DNA from: Nematopogon swammerdamellus
Lineage: Eukaryota; Arthropoda; Insecta; Lepidoptera; Adelidae
Length of the DNA: 64,000 bases
Direction: 5' to 3'
Assembly (NCBI GenBank): GCA_946902875.1
Contig: OX336350.1
Span: 21,876,048 to 21,940,047, forward strand
A model generated the notes under the pieces. That model was not told the DNA's origin. It ran no database searches and saw only the letters and a program-made list of their open reading frames with translations. This document shows, in pieces, positions 44,127 to 55,899 of this stretch (positions within the stretch are counted from its first letter, which is position 1; the number at the start of each line of letters is the position of its first letter). The position numbers and the translations under genes are program-made.

Positions 44127-46333
44127 CTAGCTGTTGCCCGCGGCTTCGCTCGCGTGAAATTCGTATTTCAAAGAAGAATCTAAGTAACTAAGGGCGAGGC
44201 CGAAGGCCGAGCTGCGTTCAGGTAAACGATAAATCTTCTCAAATAAAGCAAGCAACTAACGGCGAGGCCGAAGGCCCAGCTGCATCCTGAAAGACAATAA
44301 ACCTTCTCGAAGAAAGTAAGTAACTAAGGGCGAGGCCGAAGCCGAGCTGCGTTCAGGAAGACGATAAACCTTCTCGAAGAAAGTAAGTAACTAAGGGCGA
44401 GGCCGAAGGCCGAGCTGCGTTCAGGTAAACCAAAAACCCTCTTCTGCCTTCGGGCCTCGCCTTAAATGACTTCCTTTCTTCGATAGCATATAATATCGTT
44501 TACTCCATCTATTTATTTAATAAAATATATAAAAAAGTAATATTAATAACTAAATAATTAAAACCTACCTAACAAACATTAAAATAACTATCATAAAGGG
44601 GGCGTTTTCAAATGTTCCTAGAACACTTGCGGCATTACCCCGCTGGATGGCAAAGCTTACCGTTTGAATGAAGTAGGCCCTTGATTGCGGGACACCAGTT
44701 GCGTCCACCAGCAGAGACCCAAGCCTCTTCAAGAAGCTTTTGGCTTCAATGACTGCTCCACGGACCGAGGGTTTCAACCGCAAACGCAACAAATTCGAAA
44801 TCTTGAATTATATAATCTATAATATTTATTGCGTTTGAGGCTGTCCGCCCAGGCATCGGCCGCGCCGGCCGGTCTTGAAGATGCCCGAACGTGACTTGGA
44901 GCCAATGTGAGAACACAAATGGCGTCCCACATCAAAGACCTACCCTTGGCTCATGGAACTAAGGTGATACCATCGGGCCTCTTGCCATCCAGCCGGGAAT
45001 AACCGCAAGGTTTTAGGATGCACGGTATGTTTGCCGTCAGAAGCGTGGACTTTATAATAAAATTTAAATTAATTTAACTCAATCTTAATATCGCTTAGTT
45101 ACCTACTTTATTCGATATGGTTTAGCTTCATCCAGAACGCAGCTCGGCCTTCGGCCTCGCCTTAGTTACTTACTTTCTTCAAGAAGGTTTACCTTCTTCC
45201 TGAACGCAGCTCGGCCTTCGGCCTAGCCCTTAGTTACTTGCTTTCTTCGAGATGGTTTAGCTTCTTCCCAAATGCAGCTCGGCCTTCGGCCTCGCCCTTA
45301 TTTACTTGCTTTCTTCAAGATGTTTTATTTTTTATCAGAATGTAGCTCGGCCTTCGGCCTCGCCTTAGTTACTCACTTTCTTCAAGATGGTTTAGCTTTT
45401 TCCTGAACGCAGCTCGGCCGTCGGCCTCGCCCTTAGTTACTTCCTTTCTTCGAGATGGTTTATTATATATCAGAACGAAGCTCGGCCTTCGGCCTCGCCT
45501 TAGTTACTTACTTTCTTCAATATGGTTTAGCTTCTTACTGAACGCAGCTCGGCCTTCGGCCTCGCCCTTAGTTAATTGCTTTCTTCGATGTGGTTTATTA
45601 TTTATCAGAATGTAGCGCGGCCTTCGGCCTCGCCTTAGTTACTTACTTTCTTCAAGATGGTTCAGCTTCTTCCTGAACGCAGCTCGGCCTTCGGCCTCGC
45701 CCTAGTTACTCGCTTTCTCCGAGATGGTTTATTATTTATCAGAACGTAGCTCGGCCTTCGGCCTCGCCTTAGTTACTTACTTTCTTCAAGATGGTTTAGC
45801 TTCTTCCTGAACGCAGCTCGGCCTGCGGCCTGCCCATAGTTACTTACTTCATTCAAGATAGAATGTTTTGTTTCTTCCTGAACTCAGCTCCGACTTCCGC
45901 CTCGCCCTTAGTTACTTTCATCGAGAAATAATATCGTTTACGTGAGCGCAGATCCGCCTTCGGCTCCGCCTTTAGCTACTTACTTTTTTTTTAATACGAA
46001 TTTCACGCTAGCGAAGCCGCGGGCAACAGAAAATATATAAATTGCACCAATGACAGCGACATAAGTTCGACTTAAATTTTTTTTATTTTTTATTTATCAA
46101 ACATTTTGTCACCGGCCAGCTCACGTCGAGATGACAGTTCTCCGTTGTCAACTTGTCATTTATTTTATAATAATTTTAATTTTTAATATATTTTTTTGTT
46201 TAATTAATATGTTAATCCGGGATATACACTGTCACTATACAAAGTTTCGTCAAATTCCGTTCAGTGGTTTTTGCGTGATGCGCGTACAGACAAAGAGAGA
46301 TTATTAATTTAACGATTTTATTATATGTATAGA
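44127..46333 (-). mobile_element. Helitron, non-autonomous (copy 3)
   Basis: Read on -, it starts TCTATACATATAATAAA at 46333 and ends CTAG at 44130-44127, flanked by A and T. It has the same internal structure as copy 2, with scattered substitutions, one AACCGC/TGTTGC-type difference beside the coding fragment, and small indels near the 5' end. Confidence 0.85.
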
Positions 46334-46384
46334 TTATAGTAATAAAGTTTATACCTGCATACTCTAGCTAGAATAACAGGGCTA

Positions 46385-46620
46385 TTCCATTTTTTTCTAA
46401 AGCATAACCTTATAGTATAGCTGTGAGCTAAGACTAAAAAAAAAATTAAATTATTTTTGCTTAGAACTCAATGTTTTTATATGAACGAGTGCAAATTTTG
46501 TTCCACAAAGTGATTCCCCGTCCTCGAATTATACGAAAACGCCACCAAACTTGGTCAAGTTGCTTAATGTATGCAGATATCAAGCTCGCAGTGAGAGGCG
46601 GCGGATGCATTTTTACCCCC
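46385..46620 (+). repeat. Dispersed repeat, uninterrupted copy
   Basis: It is the intact counterpart of the pieces at 31460-32700. It also carries about 34 bases (CCACCAAACTTGGTCAAGTT...) absent from the other copy, and ends in a C-rich tract. Confidence 0.6.
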
Positions 46621-47439
46621 CCTCCCCTGCCCCCCTGCACGGTGGCTCCTCGTGGCTCCAGGGCTAAATCAGCTCAGAACACCCCTAGGTACACCTGTGC
46701 CAAGCGGCATCCTTTGTTGAAGATTTGCAAGGTTCCCATGAAATTATTGCATTAACATCCCCACCACAAAATTATACAAATAATCAAATATTTTATTTTG
46801 ACAGGGTTCCAGAAGTGAGAGAAGTGAGTCCTGTCGTGCTATGCTTACACGTGCACTACGTTTGATGAATTTGCAGATTACACGCTTATTGTAAATTTAA
46901 AATATCAGAAACCCATTAAAACTTCACAAAATATTTAAACAGTCCAATATTTCCTAAAGTATACTTTTTTCATAAAAAGTTGTAAGATGAAAATATGATT
47001 AAATGTCGACAAAAACACGAATCCGCTTTTATTTTCTTTTAAATTCTATAAAAAAAATAATGCACTTTATAACGAAAATGTGCAAAATTCCAGCTTGCAT
47101 CACTATTTAGTATTTTTACGAGTGATGGAGGAACATACACACAGAAAAGATTTCTAAAAATCGTCAATTTAGTTTATGTGTCATGCATTGAGTCAACAAA
47201 CGTAATATTTCTTAAATCTTACTTCATCCATGACCATCCCTTACAGATTATTATTAGTATATTGATTTGCTTTTAAATCGGATTTGCTATTAAACCGAGT
47301 CTACCGCGAGCGAAGCCGCGGGCAAAAGCTAGTACTAGATGGTACTAGTATAAAAATATGCTAGATAGGTACATACAAACAAATAATTTGATTAAAAAAA
47401 ACATGTTTGCAAAAATTTTGAAAAACGTTGACGAAAATG
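46621..47439. other. Intronic, with an isolated Helitron 3' end
   Basis: At 47304-47332 a sequence reads CCGCGAGCGAAGCCGCGGGC then AAAAG and CTAG, followed by T. It is a Helitron 3' terminus without the array or 5' end of copies 1-3, so it belongs to another element, probably starting upstream. Nothing else is recognised. Confidence 0.5.
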
Positions 47440-47850
47440 GCCATAGATTTCCTCGTGTCCTCCCTTCGTGGCTCTGTCTGCGCCAACTGAGGTTGGCGGC
47501 TGGCTGGCTAGAGAGGGAGGCGGTGGGGAGCGGGGAGCGGGAGGCCGAACACTATGTACGTGGCGCCAACTCCCCTCCATTGTTATCCAATTACGCGTGG
47601 CCGTGCGATAAAACGCCGCGAATTCAAATTAGGAACGGGACAGGGCTACGGGGAGAGCGGTCGACGACCCCTGCTCCCGCCGCCCCGCCGCCCCGCCACA
47701 CCCCCGCACGCTCATCAATCGCTCTCTTGATAGTAGTGACGGATATTGAAGAGCGAGTCGGCCCCACCCACCCAGAGCTCTCTCGCTCGCTCGCCTCGCT
47801 TCTGTGTGTCGGTCGCTCGGCGTCGCGTCGCGTCGTCGCACACTATACGA
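47440..47850. other. CpG-rich island within intron 1
   Basis: This GC- and CpG-rich segment contains CGCCCCGCCGCCCCGCC-like, CTCGCTCGCTCGCCTCG and GTCGCGTCGCGTCGTCG tracts. It is a candidate alternative promoter or enhancer. A 191-codon + frame crosses it but shows no domain and simple composition. Confidence 0.35.
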
Positions 47851-50539
47851 TTTTTGCTCAAAACATGGTCATAATTCATATAATATATTTTTCGTCATTA
47901 TTTAATATTAATATTACTTTATTAGTTATATAAAAATTAATCGATCACTTTGCTGCTAAGTATAGGCCTCTCCCGTGGCCTCTGCATCAGTATATACGGT
48001 TTCTCTTCCTTTAATTTCTAAAATTTATATAAATGCTTGAAATATGACTGAATAATTCATTGTTAATTTAAAATTAATTAAGTAGGTATAAAAAGTAAGC
48101 CTTATTGCCGTAAAACATTTTATTTCTATCCTATATACACTTTACCTGTAGTAAGGGAGAAGAAAATAAATATCCATTACGTACCTACATATTTTTTTTA
48201 TGTACATACTTCAATAAAATATCATTTTGTTTATAAAGTGTTTAATGCAAACAAATATAAGTAAAATAATTAATAATTTATTCACAAACAATAAAATTAA
48301 AAGTAATAAACTATGTTACCTAATCAGATTGTTCTACTTTTATCGGTCATGCACATGTTGAGAATTTTTTAATATAGAAGGTATCTCGTAAATCCTTAGT
48401 TTTGGAAATTCACCTTGTTTTGGTACTAGACATAAATATATCAAATAGTTGTAATCGTGTATAGGACATCACGCCACGAGTGCGCGAAACCGCGGCGCGT
48501 GCAACGACGGGCGTACCTGAGACAGAAAAACACAAACCCGGTATAAAGCGCATAAAATCGCATTGATATTATTAACGATCCAAGAAGACCACGAGGATCT
48601 CTATAACGTGTGATAGTTGAATTGATGGAACTCGATGGAACACACTACTAAAACTCTCGTTGAACATATGTACTTTGATATTTTTTTATATAAACTTTGG
48701 AATATTTTTTTCAAGGGTACATGACTGAATTTTTAAAAGATTTTGTTTTTTATATCAATGTAGTAAAGTGTAAATACCTGCAAGTGTGGTGTCCATGATG
48801 GCAGTTCACTGCACTTTTATTAAACACCATAATTATTTGCGTATGCGCGTGGCGCCACATTTGCACTCGCGCTGCTCTATCTAGAGAGACTGTCTGTGGA
48901 AACGATACGCAAGCGCTTCGGGCCCGGAAATGAATGGGGAAAAATCGAGCGACTATTGCTCGATCGAATTAACTTGACTTTGCATAGAATTTCAGAATAT
49001 TGTTTTTCCATTTTTGACCAACCTTCTCCATACTCATCGTATAGTGTGCGTCGGTCTGCAGTCCGCGGAGGCGACGACATCCTTCACACTTCACTAGCTA
49101 GCAGCTAGCACTACCCGTTGCGTTGTTAGGACGTTTTTTGTGGTTGTCCACACCGCACCACACACCCACACGTTCTTAAAATTTGCGTCGAAGGGTAAAA
49201 GTACGCCGAAATGGCAGTAAAGGGTAGTCCGGCAGCGCCGCTGGCGTTCCAACTTGGCGAGGGCACTGGCGTGCCCTGGGTATAGTCTATAGGTATAGAA
49301 AGTTGTATTAGATGAAGTCGGTAAAAGTGTTTTTGTTTAGCCTCACAGAAGGAGTCTCGGCTCGGCACTAGTCGCCAGTCGGCACATGTGCGCAGGCAGA
49401 GAGAGCCACCCGAGCCGGGGGGTGGACCCCCGCGAGGGAGGACCCCACGCCACGCGGCGCGGCGGCGCGGCGCGACACCCCGGACTCCCGCGAAGCTCCC
49501 TCACATCTCTCACTCAGATTATCTCAAACTACTTGCTAGCTATTGTAGTCTCTTAAGTTATATACCTCCAGTCGAGTGTGAGCAATACCATAGTAATATG
49601 AGACTGGTTTGATTATGGCAATACGAAACACATGTGTGCTTCGGAACTATTATCTAATCTGTGGCTTCGATGCCGCTCCCCCGCACCCGCACCCGCACCG
49701 CCTCCTATACTCGTCTAATGAAACAATCAATACCTACCTATAGCCGGAAAGGAAGTGCATCGTTGCATTGCTCTCGCTCGCTCGACCTAATCTAATATAC
49801 AAACATACCATTACACATACATACTAGTTAAACCAGACTCATTTTACTATGCCTATCCCTATAATTATATCACTATCCCACGACTTGTATCCCATCTCGG
49901 AACGGACCGCGGTGTGTGGGTGTGTGAGAGGGTGTGTGTGTATGTGTGGAAGGGTGTGTGTGTGTGTCTGTCTGTAGCATCGTAGCTCCCAAACAGATGG
50001 ACCGATTGGGATGCGGTTTTTTTATTAGGAAGCTTGTTTAATCCGGATGCTTCTTAGCTATGTTTGTAATTAATGAAAGTCTTTAATTAAATTATTATAA
50101 TTTAAATTAAAGTCTATAACAAAGTCTACGTTTCAAAACAATTTTATTATTTTGGAAAAGGTCTTAAATAAATTTAAAAAAAATAAGGTTATCATACTTT
50201 CAAATTAAATGTTCTGGAAAATTAGACATAGTTTCAATACGAGACTTACACAAAAATGTACATATATTTTTTCTCAACAATTCTGCCGAATTATTTTAGT
50301 ATTTTCATGTTTTATATTATATATAACGCGTCAAAATGAATAAATACCCCAATTTTTCGTACAAGCGGCAGTTTTCGCCGCGCGGTCCGTGCGATCCTCG
50401 CCTCCCGCCCCGCCAGTCCCGCGCGGGTCGTTGTGCTAGTCGGACGTACGTCGGTTCGCTCTGTGATCGCGATAGCGCTAAATCTTTGACGCACAAGCTC
50501 CAGCAAGCGATACGAAAATTGGCCACAGTAGTAAAGTGG
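47851..50539. other. Intronic stretch, no gene recognised
   Basis: AT-rich to 48470. GC-richer patches lie at 48480-48530, 48850-49110 and 49380-49500. A GT/GTGTGTGT microsatellite lies at about 49913-49975 next to GTCTGTCTGTAGCATCG. Frames are short and without motifs. Confidence 0.4.
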
Positions 50540-51760
50540 CGTGTAGCTCAGCGGGAACGGGCATGCTTACGACCCGATAGGTCGTCGGTTCAAATCTTGA
50601 AGTTTTTAACTTGGTTTTTTATATACCTATCATGGGCAAATATGTATACATCATGGGAAAGTGGTCAAGTTCGAGTCGAGCTCGCGTAAAGAGGGTTCCA
50701 TACCATCCCGTTTTCTGTGAGAACTAGAAGGCTTAGGATTTTTTGACGAAACTTCGTCATGAACTTTTGTTTTGGTCATAACTCGAGAACCACTGGTGCC
50801 AGACCCATCGTGTTGGTACTCAAACTTCAGGTCTCGATGAGATCTATCAATATGTCATATGAACTTTTGTCTTTTGTTTTGGTCATAACTCGAGAACCAC
50901 TGGTGCTAGACCCATCGTGTTGTACTCAAACTTCAAGTCTAGGTGAGATCTAGCCATCTGTCACGTGAACTTTTGTTTTGGTCATAACTAGAGACGTGAA
51001 GTTTGAGTTTTTTTTAATTTTTTTTTTATATAATCCGGTATGTATGGTTGTGTCGGAGGGGCCAAGACGCATGCTCCGACCAGCCAATATCATCTCTGAT
51101 AAGGTAGGTGCCATACCGGAGACTTCCCTGGATTGCTGGCTATACTGGACTCGAGGAGAACACAACCGAGGCGGCTATGCGGTCATCTTACATCCAGTGC
51201 GGTGGTACCAACCCAGTCGACTACAATTTGAGCCTACCACCTAGTAAAGGGCAAGGGAAGAGACCTACAGTTTTACACCGGTTCCGAACGGTGAAGTGGC
51301 AGGTGTAGGTATGCACGTAAATTTTTTCGTCAGAAAAAACTCATTGGTACTCGCCGACCGGATTCGAACCGAGGACCTCTCGCATGAGAAGCCGATGCCC
51401 AAACCACTCGGCCACCCGCCGTTCTCGAGTTATGACCAACACAAAAGTTCCCGTGACAGATGGCTAGATCTCACCGAGACTTGAAGTTTTAGTACCAACA
51501 CGATGGGTCTAGCACCACTGGTTCTCGAGTTATGACCAAAACAAAATTTCATGACGAAGTTTCGTCAAAAAATCCTAAGCCGTCTAGTTCTCACAGAAAA
51601 CGGGATGGTACGGAACCCTCTTTACGCGAGCTCGACTCGAACTTGACCACTTTCCCATGATATATAAATATTTGCCCACGATATAAAAAAAACATTTTTA
51701 CTATAAGATTTTAAACGACGACGGGTCTTAGGCAAGCCCTATCGCGCTAAGCTACCAGCG
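50540..51760. repeat. Inverted repeat with tRNA-like heads
   Basis: The left arm (50540 to about 50985) starts with a tRNA-like sequence: A box TAGCTCAGCGGG (50544-50555), an ACGAC...GTCGT anticodon-type stem, B box GGTTCAAATC. It then reads GGTCAAGTTCGAGTCGAGCT and GTCATAACTCGAGAACCACT modules. The right arm (about 51416-51756) is the inverted counterpart, including a decayed tRNA-like head. Between them lie a minus SINE-body piece (51185-51310) and, on -, a second tRNA-like sequence (51420-51346; TGGCCGAGTGGT and GGTTCGAATCC). The acceptor stems do not pair, so these are tRNA-derived repeats, not tRNA genes. Confidence 0.6.
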
Positions 51761-53029
51761 AGTTTAATAATCCGCGTAAATTTCCGTATCTGTTGCTGAG
51801 CTCGACTCACAGCTACCTACCTACTAGTTTCTCGGAGATCTTCGCCCCTTCCCCACCGACGCGTTCGAAATTGAAGGCCGCGTTCACTGTTATTTCCGCC
51901 TTAATTGATGACTAATTGATACATTATGTAAAACATGTGTTCTGTGATTTATTTAATATTAAACCAATGTATTAATTAAAAGCAAGTTAATTATAAACAG
52001 ACTGAAACATTATAAATAAAAAAGACTATTCTGTGATTTATTTACTTACATCCCCTGGATTACAGTACAGAATTTGGAAGCATTACGAACTTACATCATA
52101 CGATCGTTATAATTATCGTACAAGTACGTTAATAATCGTACGAATTCCAAGCCTGGTCGGAAACAGGCGATTGCAGCGCGCCCGTGCTAGCTGCTGTAAC
52201 TAAAAGGTGCCGTCAGTGTTTCTAAAACGATATATCGAAACAATGTCAATTAGAGTAGGGTTACGTACGACCAACGAAGTAAAAAGTATCGGGAAGTGGC
52301 ATACAACGCAACGCGACTTGAGGCGCGCTATTTGTGAGCATATAGCGCACCCTCTTTCGCGAGCAGTCAGTCCGCCGCACTGCGCCGCTCAGGCAGGTCA
52401 CGTTTTTGTATCCGTCCGTCCGTAAAAGAGAGAGATAGAATATCATGCATTCGCATACACAAAATATGAGCGTGAAAAGGATAGCTATACGTTACTCGGT
52501 TCGAGACGAGAGCATACGAGTGTCAGTCACTGAGAACACGCAGTGGCGACATGCAGGGTTCTAAACCTATCTTGTAACGCATGGCACAAGTCTTTATATG
52601 AATACTAGCTGACCCTGCGGACTTCGTACCGCCTTTATTGCAGTATAACCTTATTCCGATTATTACATACATTTTACAAATAAAAAATTATCCAAATCGG
52701 TCCAGCTGTTTTCAAGTGATGCGCTTACCAACGAACAGTTTTTGATATTCCATTTCTAGCTAACCCTGCGCACTTCGTTCCGCCTTTATTAGTCACGTAA
52801 AGCGAGTCCGAATGGTGAGCTGCGTTCAGGTAAACACAGGCATCTGGGCGAATCTATAAATTAATGAACCTGAGGGTCATTTTCTAAAATTGAGTTTTTC
52901 TAGATAATTGTTATCTAACTATCTTCTTTATAGACTGAATTATATGGATTTGTAAAAATTTCGGAAAATTTTCACTTATATATTCATGTTAAATTACTTT
53001 GTATTTAGACATACAAAGAAATTTCAATG
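51761..53029. other. Intronic stretch, no gene recognised
   Basis: It contains two CTAGCTGACCCTGCGGACTT-like pieces (52604 and 52756), a common type of dispersed repeat end, and otherwise no feature. Confidence 0.4.
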
Positions 53030-54100
53030 ATGACTATTAAGTCAGTCAGTCAGTCAGTCAGTCAGTCAGCGTGTAAGCGTCCACTGCTGGACATACGCCT
53101 CTCCAATTTTCCTCCAGTCCTCCCGGCCTTCAGCGATACGGAACCACTGATTTCCGCCGGCGTACTTGATGTCGTCGTCCCACCTGGCGGGTGGTCTTCC
53201 CACACTCCGTTTTCCTGTCCACGGCCGCCAGTGTAGGACACGGTTACTCCAACGGTCATCGTCTCTTCGGCTAACGTGCCCAGCCCACTGCCACTTGAGC
53301 TTAGCCACCCGGTGTCCAATATCGACTACTTTGGTGCGTCGGCGGATTGCCTCGTTACGCACCATATCACGTAGCGATATACCCAGCATGGCTCGCTCCA
53401 TTGCTCGCTGGGCAACTTTCAACCTTTGGACAACAGCGACCGTCAGAGTCCACGTTTCACATCCGTACGTCATAACCGGGAGGACACACTGGTCATATAT
53501 ACGGGTCTTTAAATTCTGCGGAAGGTCAGACTTCAGGACGAATTTTAGTTTTCCGAAGGCAGCCCAACCCAGTTGAATTCGTCTCTCCACCTCCTTAAGC
53601 AGACCTTGTCTACCAAGCCGCAGAATTTGACCGAGGTATACGTACTCTTCAACCTGTTCGATCACTTCTCCGCCAATAACAAATTGTCCTCCCGTCATAA
53701 CCTCGGTCGCCATGACCTTGGTTTTGTCCCGGTTCATCTTCAGACCAACCTTCATCGACGCTGTATAAAGGTCTTCCAGCATGATCTGAAGCTGATCTCG
53801 GGAATTGGACAGAAGAACAATGTCATCGGCGAAACGCAGATGACTGAGAAGATCTCCATTCACGTTTATACCCATGTTGTCCCACTCAAGCATCTTGAAC
53901 ACATCTTCCAATGCGTTTGTGAAGAGCTTGGGTGAGATCACATCCCCCTGCCTTACGCCTTTACCAAGGAGGATAGGTTGGGTATTCTCGTGAAGCCTCA
54001 CAGTCATCGTCGCGGACCGATACAGATTTCGGAGCACCTCGATGTAGCGGTGGTCGATTCTGCACCTGAGGAGGGAGTTTAAGAGACTATGACTATTAAG
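53030..54100 (-). mobile_element. RTE-type LINE, 5'-truncated, 12-bp target duplication
   Basis: ATGACTATTAAG occurs at 53030-53041 and again at 54089-54100, exactly flanking the insert 53042-54088. The 3' end (left side) is a TGAC microsatellite, typical of RTE elements. The reading frame inside is uninterrupted. Confidence 0.9.
53066..54088 (-). CDS. RTE reverse transcriptase, C-terminal part, open frame
   Basis: The frame (about 340 codons, no stop until the TAA/TGA end at 53066) starts inside the RT domain. It shows YIEVLRNLY, GKGVRQGDVISPKLFTNALE, the catalytic FADDIVLLS, GLKMNRDKTKVM, then the C-terminal region EYVYLGQIL, RIYDQCVLPVMTYGCETWTL, WQWAGHVSRR, VGRPPARWDDDIK and EDWRKIGEAYVQQW. 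These are hallmarks of the RTE clade widespread in Lepidoptera. The endonuclease and the first part of the RT are missing by 5' truncation, and the frame has no ATG at its start, so the copy is dead on arrival, though young. Confidence 0.88.
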   Translation of the reverse strand, partial: SLLNSLLRCRIDHRYIEVLRNLYRSATMTVRLHENTQPILLGKGVRQGDVISPKLFTNALEDVFKMLEWDNMGINVNGDLLSHLRFADDIVLLSNSRDQLQIMLEDLYTASMKVGLKMNRDKTKVMATEVMTGGQFVIGGEVIEQVEEYVYLGQILRLGRQGLLKEVERRIQLGWAAFGKLKFVLKSDLPQNLKTRIYDQCVLPVMTYGCETWTLTVAVVQRLKVAQRAMERAMLGISLRDMVRNEAIRRRTKVVDIGHRVAKLKWQWAGHVSRRDDDRWSNRVLHWRPWTGKRSVGRPPARWDDDIKYAGGNQWFRIAEGREDWRKIGEAYVQQWTLTR

Positions 54101-54265
54101 AGACACTCTGAAACCATTTATACTGCTGACATTTTGACAGTAACAGGAACAGTGTCAACATCAGTCTAGAGTGGAACACTTGTACTTTCTGGTTGTGCTG
54201 AAAAAAAGGCAAGTTTGCTTTAATTTATGACCCATTTGCTCGCATAATGTGAACCTTGTGGCCTA

Positions 54266-55755
54266 GTAACTCCCGTTACAGAAAAAGTATAAAAGTTTGT
54301 TTTGATGGCTATTGATACAACATATAAAAGTGCACTTTTGTAATAGTAAGGAAATAAAGGAGAGTGCTGTGAATAGTACTTTACTTTGTTAGTATTTTGA
54401 AGCATATTGAATTATTAAGTATTTGTTTACAGTAACCCCCGTTACGTAACGGGGGGGTTACCTAAACAATAATGCTGATTACAGAAAAAATATGCTACGA
54501 AGCCTTAATTTATTTTCGATCAGCACTTTTATTAGACATAACTATTACAACAACATAATATTTAAAAGAATAATATGATTTCTTTTAAAAAAATTGTTTG
54601 TTGTGATCTCAACAAATGGCGCCGAGGCACCCATGAGGTGTCTAGCGGCGCCCATGGACATTCGGTCGTATGCGGGGGTTGCGAATGCCATGCCGGCCTG
54701 ACAGGTGCCCATTCACGCCCCTCTTGAAGGACCCGAGACTGTACTTGGGGGGAAATATATGAACAGGGAGAGCGTTCCAGAGTTTACCGGTTCTGTAAAG
54801 GAAAGATCTGCAGAATCGATCGGTACTTATCCGCGGTAAGTCCAGCGCGTAGGGATGTAATCCCTGCCCAGTGCGCGTGGTACGGAGGTGGAAAGGGGAC
54901 GGCGGGATCGCGTTAAACAGCTCCTCCGAGCACTCCCCATGGAATAAGCGATAGAGGACTAAGGGAGCCGACATCCCTACGGTGTTGCAATGGTTCTAGA
55001 TCGCGGGAAACTTCGGGATCACCCACTAGTCGCACGGCTCGATGCTGGATCGAGTCCAGAGGCACAAGCTGATATTTGGCAGGGCCCCCCCCCCCCCCCC
55101 AAAAGTTTTTTTTTTTTTAACTGACTCGGTTGGCTACATTACCTACATACAACATGCGTGATGTCAGGTGCGAGCAATACTCCAAGCAAGACCTGATCTG
55201 CGATTTATACAGAAGGAGCTTTTGGTCCGACGTGAAGTACCATCGCACCTTATTGAGTATTGTAGGTTTTTTTGTAAATGTTGTTTTGAGTGTTTATTTT
55301 CTGTTATTTTGTCATTTAGAAGCATAATTTCATCATTTTTTTTTTGTCACAATTTCGTACTTGTAACTCCCGTTACAAATGACTGTAACCCCCGTTACAT
55401 TTTCAAAATATAAAAATAAATAGAAAATTTGATAAAAAATTTATTTTTCTTTATTCTCTGAATTCCTAAAACATTCATCTTCAAGTTCCTAATACACATG
55501 AAATTTGTAAATTCAATAAATTCGCAGAGTTTTGGGCTTTTCTGGTAGAAGTCAGAAAGGGATTACCAAATTACGTAACTCCCGTTACAGTACTAAATTG
55601 GAAATTTCACTGAAATCGATATATTTTGTGCACACCTTTTTATGTCTTTGCAAAGTTGATGATAAATGTTTGATGTTTATACAATTCCAGTGTTAAAATT
55701 TAATATAGTAGTATTTTTTTATTGTATTTAAAGGTGTACAGTGTAACCCCCGTAG
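54266..55755. repeat. Interspersed 14-bp palindromic motif GTAACYCCCGTTAC
   Basis: Exact copies lie at 54266, 54432, 55363, 55385 and 55575. An inverted variant, GTAACGGGGGGGTTAC, is at 54446 and a partial copy at 55743. They are spaced irregularly and interrupted by the LINE relic at 54614-55262, so they probably belong to one older element. Confidence 0.6.
54614..55262 (-). pseudogene. LINE ORF2 C-terminal relic (same family as 26010-26800)
   Basis: The frame 54642-54974 reads LYRLFHGECSEELFNAIPPS, then FCRSFLYRTGKLWNALPVHIFPP and SLGSFKRGVNGHL, the normal C-terminal end that is scrambled in the copy at 26 kb. Upstream coding continues in broken form to about 55262. It is interrupted at about 55087-55166 by a C run, a T run and a SINE-tail piece. 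Confidence 0.7.
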
Positions 55756-55899
55756 TTTATAGATTCGCCCATCTCTAATTCTCTATCTCTCTCGCTCTCT
55801 CTTCCCTCACTCTATCCCCTCTCTCTATCACTTCCCCTCTCCCTCTCTCCCATCCCCCCTCCGTCACCCCTCTCACCTCCTCCTTTTCTCTCCCGCTAT

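Noticed and set aside
47358..47933. 191-codon + frame
   Set aside because: It crosses an AT-rich to CpG-rich boundary with simple composition and no recognised domain; probably chance in GC-rich DNA.
50540..50610. Possible tRNA gene (A and B boxes, anticodon-like stem)
   Set aside because: The acceptor and T stems do not pair, position 33 is C, and the same sequence recurs inverted at 51709-51756; it is a tRNA-derived repeat.
51346..51420. Possible minus-strand tRNA gene
   Set aside because: The A and B boxes are good, but the acceptor ends are not complementary and the anticodon arm does not form a normal 5-bp stem with a 7-base loop.
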